Positions 23,921 through 42,832 of a stretch of DNA of 44,008 nucleotides are shown here, piece by piece. Source of the DNA: Streptomyces triticirhizae (GTDB lineage Bacteria; Actinomycetota; Actinomycetes; Streptomycetales; Streptomycetaceae); assembly GCF_003696235.1 (NCBI RefSeq), contig NZ_RFFJ01000026.1, positions 1 to 44,008 of the forward strand, given 5' to 3'. The first letter of the stretch is position 1. Each line of letters opens with the position of its first letter. The notes below the pieces were generated by a model. That model ran no database searches. It was not told the origin of the DNA and saw only the letters and a program-made list of their open reading frames with translations. Made by a program: the position numbers and the translations under genes.

Positions 23921-24304
23921 TCAGCACTCGCCACCCCAGCGCGCCCACTCGAAGGTGACCGGGCCCGAGACAGTCCTGTAGTTCGGCGTGTCCGGCGGGT
24001 AGTGCGGGCAGCCCTCCACCACCTCGCCGTCCCCTTTCGTCACGCGATACCAGATGTGGTCGGCGTTCTGGTGGTGCACGCCGTTGTTGTAGATGCGGAT
24101 GCCCGTGTTGGATGTGAGGTTGGTCTCGATGTCCCCCTGCGACATGCGCGTCGGCTCGCCCTCGAAGCTCGGGGTGTCCCAGACACACACATAGCCGCGC
24201 GGACAGTCGGCCTTGGCGGCCGACGCCGAGGGCGCCAGGGTCAGGGTGGTGGCGGCGACGGCGAGCGCGGCCCCCGCCGCGCCGACGGTCCTGCGAAAAC
24301 GCAT
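23921..24304 (-). CDS. secreted peptidase inhibitor family I36-type protein
   Basis: A 127-residue exported protein. The signal peptide (RFRR then a hydrophobic Ala/Leu core) likely ends after ASA near residue 29. The mature part has four Cys (34, 40, 99 and 127), suiting two disulfides. It has a CPRGYVCVWD start typical of the I36/beta-gamma-crystallin-like secreted proteins, whose archetype is the Streptomyces metalloproteinase inhibitor SMPI. A GGAGG ribosome site precedes the ATG at 24304. Many homologues have no shown inhibitory activity, so the target protease is unknown. It stands alone between a terminator and the next operon. Confidence 0.82.
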   Translation of the reverse strand: MRFRRTVGAAGAALAVAATTLTLAPSASAAKADCPRGYVCVWDTPSFEGEPTRMSQGDIETNLTSNTGIRIYNNGVHHQNADHIWYRVTKGDGEVVEGCPHYPPDTPNYRTVSGPVTFEWARWGGEC

Positions 24305-24447
24305 GAGGTCCCCCTCCGTTCACGACCCCGCCGGGATCGGCGGGGGATCTCAGCTTGCCGCCGGGGGAGGGGGATTGGGCGGCGCTTCAGTCCCGCGTGA
24401 AGGGACCCCGAGATCGCGCCGCCGATGCTATGCGGCCTGACGTCCCG

Positions 24448-26148
24448 TCACACCGCCCGCCCGGCCTCCTCCGCCGTGGCCCGACGCAGCACGACGGGGA
24501 ACGGCCGGCCGCCGACCACGGCCGTGAACGCGCCCACACCGTCCGGGCGTTGGAGCAGCCGGGCGTGCGCGGCGCACAGCGCGGCCACCGGGTCGGTGTG
24601 GATCAGCCGCCCGCCCGTCGCCAGCGGCCCCAGTTCCAGCGCGAGCGACGGGCCGCCCCTGGCCCGCAGCACCACCCGGTCCGGGGAGAGCACCACGCCG
24701 GCCGTGGCGCACCCCGGATGGTCGTCAAGCGCCGTGTCGATCCAGCCGGCAGCCGTCCACGCGACCCGGTGCGCGGCGCCGGAACGCTCGACGTGCCGAT
24801 AGAGCAACCCGGCGCTCTGGGCGTGCCGTTCACCCGCCACGCCCTGCTCGGCGGCGAGGAAACGGGCCGGCGCCTCACGCCACGGCGGGTGCCGTTCCAC
24901 GGTGACCCGCTCGCCCGCCACGGTGGCGTTCACCGCGAACGCCGCCGGCACGCGCGGCGGTTCGGCCAGCACCGGCAGCGGCTCCGGCTCGGGCGGCGGG
25001 CCGACGGGTGCCAACTCCAGTAGCCCGTAAAGCTCTTCGCGTAGCAGCGCCAACGCCCGCCCGCGCCGGGCGAACGCCGCGTCGGCGGCGGCCCCGACAC
25101 CGGGCGGCACCGGCGCCGACAGCAGCGCTGGCAGCTCCTCGGCGGCGGTCAACCGGGGGCTGGCGGCCAGTAGGTGGGCCATCGGGCTGCCCGGGATCAG
25201 CTCCCGACCGCCGTCATACGCCGCGATCACCCGCCGGCCCAGCGCTGCGGCGTAGAGCGCGGTCGAACCGTGGTCGGTGACCACGGCGTCCGCCGCCACC
25301 AGCAGCGTCGCCCACTCGGCGTGCGGCCCCGGCGCCAGCAGCCCCGCCCGCAACGCCGGCCCCAGCCACTGCTCCAGGTCGAACGAGCCCAGCTTGCTGC
25401 GCTCGTTGGGGTGGGCGACCAGCGCCAGCTGATAGCCGTCGCACGGCAGCGACCCCAGCAACTCCGTGGCCAGCCTCGGGCGTTGGGCCAGCAGCGACTC
25501 CGTGCCCCAGGTCGAGGCCAGCACCACCAGGCGCCGCGCCCCGGTGCCCAACGCCGCCCGGTACCGGTCCCGGTGCCCCACCGAGGCCAGCAGCCGCTCC
25601 AGCGTCGGGTCCCCGACCACCACGGCGCGGGCGGCGGCCTGCGGGCTGGCCTCGGCGAGCCGGGTCACCTGCTCGGGATGCGCCAACAGATGCCGGGCGG
25701 CCACGGTCGCGCCGCCGGCCAGCAGGAACGCCGGATCGAGCCCGGAGGGCGCGCCCTCGGTGCCCTCGTCCGGCAGGGTCTTGCCGAAGCCCGCGCCGTG
25801 CGGGAGCAGGGCCAGCGTTCCCTTCAAGGAACTCAGCTCGCCCTTGGGGCTGGCCGCCACGATCAGGTCAAACCTGTCGGCGTTCGCCCGCCCCCACGGC
25901 ACCGTCCTGCCCCCGGCGCGCTCCACCGCCACCAGCGCCTCGGCGTCGAACTCCGAACCGGGAACCAGCGTGAACCTGCGGGCGATCCTGTCGTCCCCCG
26001 CGAAGACCGGCAGCACGTCCAACAGGCGGTGGAGCGCGGTCGCCGAGCGGGCCGCGAAGAGCACCGTCCGGGCCGTGCGCCGGTTGTCCGCCGTCGCCGC
26101 GCCGGCGGCGGACCTGGGGCTGTCGCCGCTGGTCACCGGCGGTTGCAT
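24448..26148 (-). CDS. GT-B-like protein resembling CDP-glycerol glycerophosphotransferases, function unknown
   Basis: A 566-residue protein I cannot name firmly. The N-terminal half has alternating beta/alpha elements (VLFAARSATALHRLLDVLPVF, FTLVPGSEFDAEAL). The middle has a nucleotide-sugar-type donor region ending in ADAVVTDHGSTALYAAALGRRVIAAY around residue 280-305. That resembles the TDxSS-type motif of CDP-glycerol:polyglycerophosphate transferases and GT-B glycosyltransferases. The C-terminal 150 residues look like a separate beta-rich domain. No signal peptide or membrane helix is seen. A short ORF, MPSDNPCNRR, starts just upstream behind TACGAT and overlaps the ATG at 26148; it may be chance. 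It is divergent from the small membrane protein gene. Confidence 0.7.
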   Translation of the reverse strand: MQPPVTSGDSPRSAAGAATADNRRTARTVLFAARSATALHRLLDVLPVFAGDDRIARRFTLVPGSEFDAEALVAVERAGGRTVPWGRANADRFDLIVAASPKGELSSLKGTLALLPHGAGFGKTLPDEGTEGAPSGLDPAFLLAGGATVAARHLLAHPEQVTRLAEASPQAAARAVVVGDPTLERLLASVGHRDRYRAALGTGARRLVVLASTWGTESLLAQRPRLATELLGSLPCDGYQLALVAHPNERSKLGSFDLEQWLGPALRAGLLAPGPHAEWATLLVAADAVVTDHGSTALYAAALGRRVIAAYDGGRELIPGSPMAHLLAASPRLTAAEELPALLSAPVPPGVGAAADAAFARRGRALALLREELYGLLELAPVGPPPEPEPLPVLAEPPRVPAAFAVNATVAGERVTVERHPPWREAPARFLAAEQGVAGERHAQSAGLLYRHVERSGAAHRVAWTAAGWIDTALDDHPGCATAGVVLSPDRVVLRARGGPSLALELGPLATGGRLIHTDPVAALCAAHARLLQRPDGVGAFTAVVGGRPFPVVLRRATAEEAGRAV

Positions 26149-26222
26149 GGGTTGTCCGACGGCATGGCTCGATCGTACTCGTCGGGGGTGGGAGGGCCAG
26201 CCGCCCTGGGAAGAATGCCGGC

Positions 26223-26654
26223 ATGACGGAGTGGGGAGTGGCGTTGATCGCGGCCGGCTCGGCGTTGCTGGCCAGCCTGATCAGCGGGATCTTCGCCCGG
26301 TCGGCCGGCCGGCGGCAGGCGGCGGCGATGCTGGAGACGGTGCGCATCACCGTCGAGCAGCAGCGGCAGGAACGCGCGCTGGCCGCGCGCCGGGCCACCT
26401 ACCTCCGCTTCCTCGACGCCGCCGAGACGGTGCTGCTGGCCCGCAGGGTCGGCGGCTCCACCGCCGAGGACCGCGCCGCGCTCCAACGCGCCATGGGCGC
26501 CGTGCAGTTGGAGGGCCCGGCGGCGAACGAGGCGAGCGCCCTGCTGGAGGCGCTGCGCCGCGAGCGCGGCCTGGACGAGCTGGAACGCGCGCGGTTCGCG
26601 TTCATCGCCGCCGCGCGGGAGGCCCTCCGGGCGGCGGACGCGCCGCGGGTGTGA
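26223..26654 (+). CDS. small membrane-anchored coiled-coil protein, function unknown
   Basis: A 143-residue protein. Residues about 5-25 (WGVALIAAGSALLASLISGIF) form one membrane helix. A charged amphipathic helix with QQRQERALAARRATYLRF follows, likely a short coiled coil facing the cytoplasm, and then an Ala/Glu/Arg-rich helical rest. I know similar small proteins from streptomycete genomes, but no function. AAGAAT 7 bases before the ATG suggests a leaderless transcript. It is divergent from the GT-B-like gene with a 74-base gap, and a bidirectional hairpin follows. Confidence 0.75.
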   Translation: MTEWGVALIAAGSALLASLISGIFARSAGRRQAAAMLETVRITVEQQRQERALAARRATYLRFLDAAETVLLARRVGGSTAEDRAALQRAMGAVQLEGPAANEASALLEALRRERGLDELERARFAFIAAAREALRAADAPRV

Positions 26655-26672
26655 GGGGGCGGTGCCGCCTGG

Positions 26673-26698
26673 CCCGGGAGGCCCGGGGGCCTCCCGGG
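26673..26698. terminator. bidirectional hairpin between convergent genes
   Basis: Perfect 12-bp arms CCCGGGAGGCCC and GGGCCTCCCGGG with a 2-base centre (in practice a slightly larger loop) lie 18 bases past the membrane protein stop and just before the end of the DHFR-like gene on the other strand. Confidence 0.75.
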
Positions 26699-26707
26699 GT
26701 GGCCGGA

Positions 26708-27307
26708 TCAGCGCGACCGGTCGTAGACCAGGGCGATCTCGCCCAACTCGCCGGTCTCCTGGTGCGCGAGGTGCCAGCGCGAGCCCGGCAGGCCGTCTTC
26801 GAACAGCCGCTGCCCACCCCCGACGATCTCCGGAACGATCAGGAGATACAGCCGGTCCACCAGGTCCGCCGTGAGAAGCGGCTTGATGACGCTGGCGCTG
26901 CTGTTGACGAGGATGTCGCCCTCGCCGGTGGCCCTGAGGTCGGCGACGACGTCCGAGGCCGGCGCGTTCACCACGCGGGTGTGCTCCCACGGCGCCTCGG
27001 TCAGGGTGGTCGAGAGGATCACCTTCTCCACGTCGACCAGCCACTTCGCGTAGCCACGGTCACGTGGGTCGGCACTCTCGTCCTCGGCGACCGACGGCCA
27101 GTACCCCAAGAACCCCTCGGCGTTGACCCTGCCGAGCAGCGCCGTCGTCGCGCACTCCCAGATGCGGGTCAGGTGGTCGCGCGCGACCTCGGAGGTCACA
27201 TAGGGGGCGAACGCGGCGAAGTCGTGCGCCCCGCCGGGGCCGTTGTACCGCCCGTCGAGGCTGAGGGCCAGGTTCGCGGTCACCTTGCGGCTGGTCGGGT
27301 GAGTCAT
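26708..27307 (-). CDS. dihydrofolate reductase family protein (RibD C-terminal-like)
   Basis: A 199-residue NADPH-dependent reductase of the DHFR/RibD-C superfamily. It shows KVTANLALSLDGRYNGPGG at the front, GRVNAEGFLGYWP at the usual GRxTxE-like position, and DILVNSSASVIKPLLTADLVDRLYLLIVPEIVGGGQRLF near the end. These chromosomal proteins are not true folate reductases and their substrates are largely unknown. ATG 27307 overlaps the stop of the ArsR-SRPBCC gene (ATGA), so the two are translationally coupled under the operator at 28162. It is therefore presumably induced with that regulator. Confidence 0.88.
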   Translation of the reverse strand: MTHPTSRKVTANLALSLDGRYNGPGGAHDFAAFAPYVTSEVARDHLTRIWECATTALLGRVNAEGFLGYWPSVAEDESADPRDRGYAKWLVDVEKVILSTTLTEAPWEHTRVVNAPASDVVADLRATGEGDILVNSSASVIKPLLTADLVDRLYLLIVPEIVGGGQRLFEDGLPGSRWHLAHQETGELGEIALVYDRSR

Positions 27308-28158
27308 GTGGTGCTCCTGGTGTTGGTGCTGGTGGTGTCTTGCGGGTCCCCGGCGAGGGTCGCCGCGAGTTTGTCGAGGCTCTGGCCGAAGCCGATCTCG
27401 ATGCCGGCGACGAAGTCCGCCGCGTCGACGGTGCTGTCGCTGATCCGCCAGTGGGCGTCGAGGCCGGTGCCGGTGCCGGTGGGCGTGAGCCGGAGGTCGA
27501 TGTGGGCGGTGAAGGCGACGCCACCGCCGGGCAGCGTGGGGGAGAGTCGGTAGACGAGGCGCTCGCCCGGGAGGAGGACCTCGACGGCTCCCTCCGCGCG
27601 GCCGACGACCTGGTCGGAGCCGCCTGAGTCCTCGGCGTCGCGATACTCCTGGATGATCCGCCCGCCCGGCCGTGCCTCGAAGACCAGCTCCGAGACGCGC
27701 AGGTCGTCCGGCGTCCACCAGTGGGCGAGCAGGGGCACCTCGGTGAGGTGGCGCCAGACCAGCTCGGGTGGCCCCGCCAGCGAACGGTGGAACTCGAACG
27801 AGCGGCCGTCGGCCCACCCCGGCTCCGCGGCGGCGAGCCGTTCCTCGCGGAGGCGGAGTCCGTAGCGGTCGTAGGTCGCGTGCGAGCTGCCGTCCTGGTC
27901 GGCGGTGTCGGCGAGTTGGTTGAGCGCGGCCGCCAGCTCCCGCAGCGGGGCGGACCTGAGGGCGTAGACGCGGCGCTGGCCGCTCCGCTGGGAGGAGACG
28001 ATCCCGGCGCGCTCAAGGGTCTGGAGATGCTTGGTCGTCTGCGGCTGGCGCGCCTCGGCGAGCTGGCTGAGAACGCCGACCGAGCGGGGTCGCTCGGCCA
28101 GCAGTCCCACGAGCCGCCAACGGGCTGGATCGGCCAGCGCGATCAGGAGTGCGTGCAT
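27304..28158 (-). CDS. ArsR-type HTH fused to an SRPBCC (AHSA1-like) domain
   Basis: A 284-residue two-domain protein. Residues 1-95 form an ArsR-type winged helix (LADPARWRLVGLLAERPRSV, EARQPQTTKHLQTLERAGIV, RRVYAL). The metal-binding Cys of classical ArsR/SmtB members is absent. Residues about 125-275 form an SRPBCC ligand-binding domain (SFEFHRSLAGPPELVWRHLT, WWTPDDLRVSELVFE, GTGLDAHWRI). Such fusions probably sense a hydrophobic ligand instead of metal. I chose ATG 28158, since the promoter -10 lies only 8 bases upstream and a GTG at 28164 would fall too close to it. The transcript is leaderless or nearly so. Regulation is very likely autogenous. Confidence 0.9.
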   Translation of the reverse strand: MHALLIALADPARWRLVGLLAERPRSVGVLSQLAEARQPQTTKHLQTLERAGIVSSQRSGQRRVYALRSAPLRELAAALNQLADTADQDGSSHATYDRYGLRLREERLAAAEPGWADGRSFEFHRSLAGPPELVWRHLTEVPLLAHWWTPDDLRVSELVFEARPGGRIIQEYRDAEDSGGSDQVVGRAEGAVEVLLPGERLVYRLSPTLPGGGVAFTAHIDLRLTPTGTGTGLDAHWRISDSTVDAADFVAGIEIGFGQSLDKLAATLAGDPQDTTSTNTRSTT

Positions 28159-28161
28159 GGC

Positions 28162-28195
28162 CACGAATATTCCCCATCGAGAATATTCGTGTCAA
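28162..28195 (-). promoter_or_regulatory. promoter with perfect overlapping operator for the ArsR-SRPBCC operon
   Basis: On the minus strand, TTGACA (28195-28190), a 17-base spacer and GAATAT (28172-28167) form a near-consensus promoter. The perfect 11-bp inverted repeat CACGAATATTC (28162-28172) / GAATATTCGTG (28181-28191), with an 8-base centre, covers its spacer and -10. A bound repressor would block RNA polymerase directly. This is the clearest promoter in the window. Confidence 0.85.
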
Positions 28196-28228
28196 GGAAT
28201 AAATTGAAACCTCGCGCCTGCCGTCTTC

Positions 28229-28257
28229 GCCGCCCGCCCCCGCCGGGGGCGGGCGGC
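28229..28257 (-). terminator. very strong hairpin ending the PTM operon
   Basis: Perfect 13-bp arms GCCGCCCGCCCCC and GGGGGCGGGCGGC with a 3-base loop lie 66 bases beyond the stop of the MDR reductase gene. It insulates the biosynthetic operon from the ArsR-SRPBCC promoter 34 bases further on. Confidence 0.85.
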
Positions 28258-28322
28258 GCCGCCGCGCGCTCCCCGAAACCCCCGGAGGGAACCCGCCGGA
28301 TGGGCCCGCCGGAGGGAAAGCG

Positions 28323-29378
28323 TCAGACCTCCACCAGCACCTTCCCCCGGCTGGCCGCCCGCAGGGCATACAGGTTCTGGTACGCCGTCGGGAACGCGTC
28401 GAAGCCCCGGTGGATCGTCTCGTCGAAGGCGATCTCGCCGCGTCGGACCGGTTCGCCCACCTCGCGGCGGAGCGTGGCCAGGTTCTCCTCCGTGAACCAC
28501 TCCTCGGCGAAGATCCCGCGAATCGTCGTGCGCGGGAACATGATGTACGGCAGCAGCCTCGGGCCCATCCAGTCGCCGTTGACCGTCGTGGACCACTGCC
28601 AGCACACGGCGACCCGGCTGTAGGGCCGCAGCATCCGGAACGCCGCGTCGGTGACGCTGCCGCCGAGGTTGTCGAAGTAGCGGTCGATGCCGTCGGTCGC
28701 GGTCAGCAGCGCCTGGTGGGTGGCGTCCACGTCGTCGCCCTGCCGGTAGCGCACCACCCGGTCGAAGCCGAAGCGTTCCAGGTAGGGGATCTTCTCCTCG
28801 CTGCTGGTGGTGCCGATCACCCGCGCCGCACCGGCGCGCTTGGCGAGCTGCGCGGCGAGCGTGCCGATCGCGCCGCTGGCCCCGCTGATCAGCACCGTGT
28901 TCCCCGGCTGGACGTCGAGGAACTTCGTCACGGTGCCCCAGGCCGTGATCCCCGGCGTGCCCATGATGCCCAACGCCGTGGTGAGCGGGAGCCGTTCGTC
29001 GTGGTCGGCCGGGTCCAGGCGGCGCATCGCCGGCAGCCGGAGCGGGAAGCCGCCGTACCGCCAGACCCAGGCGCGGCCGTCGCTGACCAGGTGGGTGCGC
29101 CAGCCGCCGAAGCCCTGCACCAGGTCGCCGACGGCGAACGACGCCTCGGGGCCGGCCTGGATCACCTCCATGATGGAGTCGCCGCCGACGTGGTGTCCCA
29201 GCGGCGTCTCCAGCGACAGCCCCACCAGGTACGGGTCGACGGAGACATAGCGGGTCCGCAGCAGCATCTCGTCCTCGCGCAGCGAGACGTTCAGCTCCTC
29301 GGTGACCTTCTCGTAGATGCGGCTCGCCTCGGGGATGCCGGGAACGTGCTCGCGGACGACCCACTTCTCGCTCTTCAA
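28323..29378 (-). CDS. ikaC: NADPH-dependent MDR oxidoreductase, IkaC-like PTM cyclase
   Basis: A 351-residue zinc-free medium-chain dehydrogenase/reductase of the prostaglandin reductase/CurA type. The start is TTG 29378-29376, overlapping the FAD oxidoreductase stop as TTGA. The nucleotide-binding site reads VLISGASGAIGTLAAQLAKR (about 158-177). FDNLGGSVTDAAFRML and IRGIFAEEW are typical of the family. In ikarugamycin biosynthesis the corresponding reductase, IkaC, adds hydride and closes the inner five-membered ring. Its place as third gene behind a PKS-NRPS and a CrtI-like oxidoreductase matches that order. The symbol is assigned by family and order, not by a search. Confidence 0.85.
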   Translation of the reverse strand: MKSEKWVVREHVPGIPEASRIYEKVTEELNVSLREDEMLLRTRYVSVDPYLVGLSLETPLGHHVGGDSIMEVIQAGPEASFAVGDLVQGFGGWRTHLVSDGRAWVWRYGGFPLRLPAMRRLDPADHDERLPLTTALGIMGTPGITAWGTVTKFLDVQPGNTVLISGASGAIGTLAAQLAKRAGAARVIGTTSSEEKIPYLERFGFDRVVRYRQGDDVDATHQALLTATDGIDRYFDNLGGSVTDAAFRMLRPYSRVAVCWQWSTTVNGDWMGPRLLPYIMFPRTTIRGIFAEEWFTEENLATLRREVGEPVRRGEIAFDETIHRGFDAFPTAYQNLYALRAASRGKVLVEV

Positions 29379-29816
29379 CGTGAGTGCTCCTCGGTGAGGT
29401 TGGGGACGGTGACCGGCCGCCGGGTCGGTGCGGGGGCCGGCTGTTCGGCCAACGGGCCGACGGGAATGACGAGTTGGCGGGGTGGCGGGAGGTGCCGGTC
29501 GATCTCGGCGGTGAACTCCCGCCCGTCGTCACGGCAGATGAACTGCATGACCTGCCGCCCGGCGGCCGCCGCGCGGATCAGCCCGCCGACGGTGACCCAG
29601 ACGCCCGACATGTAGAAGTTGGCCAGCCCCGGCAGGACCGGGCCCAGGCGGTTGATCTCGCGTTCCAGGGTCTCGCCGCCGTCCTCCATGAACGGCTGCC
29701 AGCCGGGGAACGCCCCGTTGTGCGCGGCGGTGTAGCGGATCTGGGTCAGCGGGGTGGCGACGTCCCGCACCGCCACCGCGTCCCGCAGCCCGGGGAAGCG
29801 CTCGTCGAGAAACGCC

Positions 29817-40568
<10,752 letters not shown>

Positions 40569-41176
40569 GGTGATCCTTCGGGGATGACGCGGGGATGGGT
40601 CAGCCGGAGGAGGGGGGACCGTTTGCCCGTCCCGCCGTTTCGCGGGAGAGGACAACACGCCAAGAGAACCGGAATATCCCGAGGGGCATTCCTGTGGTCG
40701 TGCGGTGATGTGATCGTGTGCCCTCATGGTAAAGGCGGTGTGTTTCCGTGGGTGACGCTCGGTGGCGTCAACGCGCGCCGGCGCACGGGGAGTTCACCGG
40801 CGGAGCGAACGGCGTGAACGGCCCTGACGTGCGACGTTGCCGGCGGAGGTGGCGTCGGGGGGAGGGCGCCTGGCCGCGCGCCGATTCACGAAGAGGCGAT
40901 CAGGGGAAAGCATTTCTGATTTCCCGGTTCGAAGGTGTGAACGGGCGGGTTCGGGGCGTGCTTTGGAAACACGCGCCCCGGGATGCGGCGTTTCCCGGGC
41001 CCGCTTCGGGCCTTCGTGGAAACCGTTCCGTCGAACCCGGTCGGTCGCCATCGCCAAACGACAGAACCGTTCCCCGGGCGCCTCTCCCGGCGCGGGGCCT
41101 TCGGGCGGTCTGTTCCGTCCGCCGGCCGCTCCATAACCTGGAGGGCCGCGGCGCACACCGATCCGAGGAGCGTTCC
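40569..41176. other. 608-base divergent control region of the PTM genes
   Basis: It separates the PKS-NRPS and P450 starts. Base use is less biased than in genes, with AT-richer patches at 40660-40760 and 40900-40925, and I see no convincing gene. GGGAAA (40904-40909) and TTTCCC (40920-40925) form a short inverted repeat around GCATTTCTGA. TAACCT near 41134, in CATAACCTGGAGG, could be a -10 for the P450 gene about 40 bases downstream. I cannot place the PKS promoter. No pathway-specific regulator gene lies nearby. Confidence 0.4.
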
Positions 41177-42400
41177 GTGTCTCTCCCCCAGGTGCCCGAC
41201 ATCCTCTCACCCGAGTTCGCGGCCGACCCCTACCCGGCCTACCGCGTGATGCGCGAGAGCGCGCCGCTCATCTGGCACGAGGCCACGCGGAGCTACCTCG
41301 TCTCGCGCTACGAGGACGTCCAGCGGATCTTCCGGGACAGGAACGGCGAGTTCACGACCGACAACTACGCCTGGCAGATCGAGCCGGTGCACGGCAGGAC
41401 CATCCTCCAGCTCGACGGCCGGGAGCACGCCGTGCGCCGCGCCCTGGTCGCGCCCGCGTTCCGGGGCGCCGAGCTGCGGGAGAGGTTCCTCCCCGTGATC
41501 GAGCGCGACTCGCGTGAACTGATCGACGCCTTCCGGCACGCCGGCTCCGCCGACCTCGTCGCCGACTACGCCACCCGCTTCCCGGTCAATGTGATCGCCG
41601 ACATGCTGGGCCTCGACAAGGCCGACCACCCCCGCTTCCACCGTTGGTACACGTCCGTCGTCGCCTTCCTCGGCAACCTCTCGGGCGACCCGGAGGTGAG
41701 GGCGGCGGGGGAGCGGACCCGCGTCGAGTTCGCCGCGTACATGCTGCCGATCATCCGCGCACGCCGCGAGAACCCGGGTGACGACCTGCTGTCCACGCTG
41801 TGCGCCGCCGAGATCGACGGCGTGCGGATGAGCGACGAGGACATCAGGGCGTTCTGTAGCCTGCTGCTCGCCGCCGGCGGCGAGACCACCGACAGGGCGA
41901 TCGCCAGCCTCTTCGCCAACCTGCTGCGCCACCCCGACCAGTTCGCCGCCGTCCGCGCCGACCGTGGTCTGATCCCCCGGGCCTTCGCCGAGACCCTGCG
42001 CCACACCCCGCCGGTCCACATGATCATGCGGCAGTCGGCGGCCGAGGTGACGCTCAGCGGCGGCACCGTGCCTCCCGGGGCCACCGTCACCTGTCTGATC
42101 GGCGCCGCGAACCGGGACGAGACCCGCTACCGCGACCCCGACCGCTTCGACATCCGCCGCGACGACCTCACCACCACGACCGCCTTCTCCGCCGCCGCCG
42201 ACCACCTGGCCTTCGCGCTCGGCCGGCACTTCTGCGTCGGCGCGCTGCTCGCCAAAGCCGAGGTGGAGACGGGCGTCAACCAACTCCTCGACGCCCTGCC
42301 CGACCTCCGCCTCGCCGACGGCTTCGAGCCGGTGGAGCGGGGCGTCTTCACCCGTGGCCCACGGTCCCTCCCGGTGCGGTTCACCCCCGCCGGCTTCTGA
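41177..42400 (+). CDS. cytochrome P450, probable PTM tailoring oxidase
   Basis: A 407-residue soluble bacterial P450. The start GTG 41177 follows GAGGAG by 6 bases. The I-helix reads AAGGETTDRA (about 232-241), with Glu where AGxDT is usual. The K-helix ExxR is ETLR (about 271-274). The heme loop is FALGRHFCVG with the Cys ligand near 352. It needs ferredoxin and reductase partners, which are not encoded here. It is divergent from the PKS-NRPS, so it most likely decorates the macrolactam, for example by hydroxylation or epoxidation. P450s called IkaD/CftA do this in ikarugamycin-type pathways, but I cannot say that this is their orthologue. Confidence 0.92.
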   Translation: MSLPQVPDILSPEFAADPYPAYRVMRESAPLIWHEATRSYLVSRYEDVQRIFRDRNGEFTTDNYAWQIEPVHGRTILQLDGREHAVRRALVAPAFRGAELRERFLPVIERDSRELIDAFRHAGSADLVADYATRFPVNVIADMLGLDKADHPRFHRWYTSVVAFLGNLSGDPEVRAAGERTRVEFAAYMLPIIRARRENPGDDLLSTLCAAEIDGVRMSDEDIRAFCSLLLAAGGETTDRAIASLFANLLRHPDQFAAVRADRGLIPRAFAETLRHTPPVHMIMRQSAAEVTLSGGTVPPGATVTCLIGAANRDETRYRDPDRFDIRRDDLTTTTAFSAAADHLAFALGRHFCVGALLAKAEVETGVNQLLDALPDLRLADGFEPVERGVFTRGPRSLPVRFTPAGF

Positions 42401-42832
42401 GGGGCCACCTGCCCAACTCGACGGTCTGGCGGGCCGGTTGCCCATAAACGGGACTAGACTGGCTGGTCGGTCGGCTGTTACTGTGGTCGCGACCAGGACC
42501 GAAGCAGGGGGAAGAGACGTGGGGAAGCAGACGGGATCGGACGGCCCGCGGAGAACGCCGCGCCGCGTCCTCGGGCATCATGCCCACGCGAGGCCAGAAA
42601 CTAATCTCGCTCGTTCACCGATCTGTGCCCGTTGGCTCCCTTCCCGTGGAGCCCACCGTGCCTGACGGGACGTCAGGCTGAGCCTCCGGGCCGCCACGCC
42701 CGTTCGCGGTGCTCACCCGCACCGTCCGTCCACCCCGCCGGGGCCGCTCGTGCCCGCCTCGGCGGCGGCACAGCCCAACTCACCGCGCCTCGACCCGACC
42801 GGTCGACGCCGCGCTCACTCGGGAGTCGCTTC
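42401..42832. other. palindrome-rich intergenic region after the P450 gene
   Basis: No convincing gene is seen in these 432 bases. A 103-codon reading frame runs through the region, but it starts inside the P450 gene and has no recognisable domain. Three perfect palindromes stand out: TGGTCGCGACCA (42484-42495), GGGCATCATGCCC (42573-42585) and CCTGACGGGACGTCAGG (42661-42677). TAATCT (42602-42607) could be a -10 for the next gene. The region may hold operators or the remains of a lost regulator gene. Confidence 0.4.

Noticed and set aside
40748..41176. A 143-residue N-terminal extension of the P450
   Set aside because: It lies in AT-richer intergenic sequence with no P450 homology; GTG 41177 has a good ribosome site and the normal family start.
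40794..41210. Several overlapping frames of about 90-140 codons between the PKS-NRPS and P450 genes
   Set aside because: They occur in several frames on both strands, lack gene-like third-position GC and show no domain. The region looks regulatory.
42354..42665. A 103-codon plus-strand frame after the P450
   Set aside because: It begins inside the P450 gene, has no ribosome site at its start and no recognisable domain. I considered a TetR remnant but found no HTH-like sequence.
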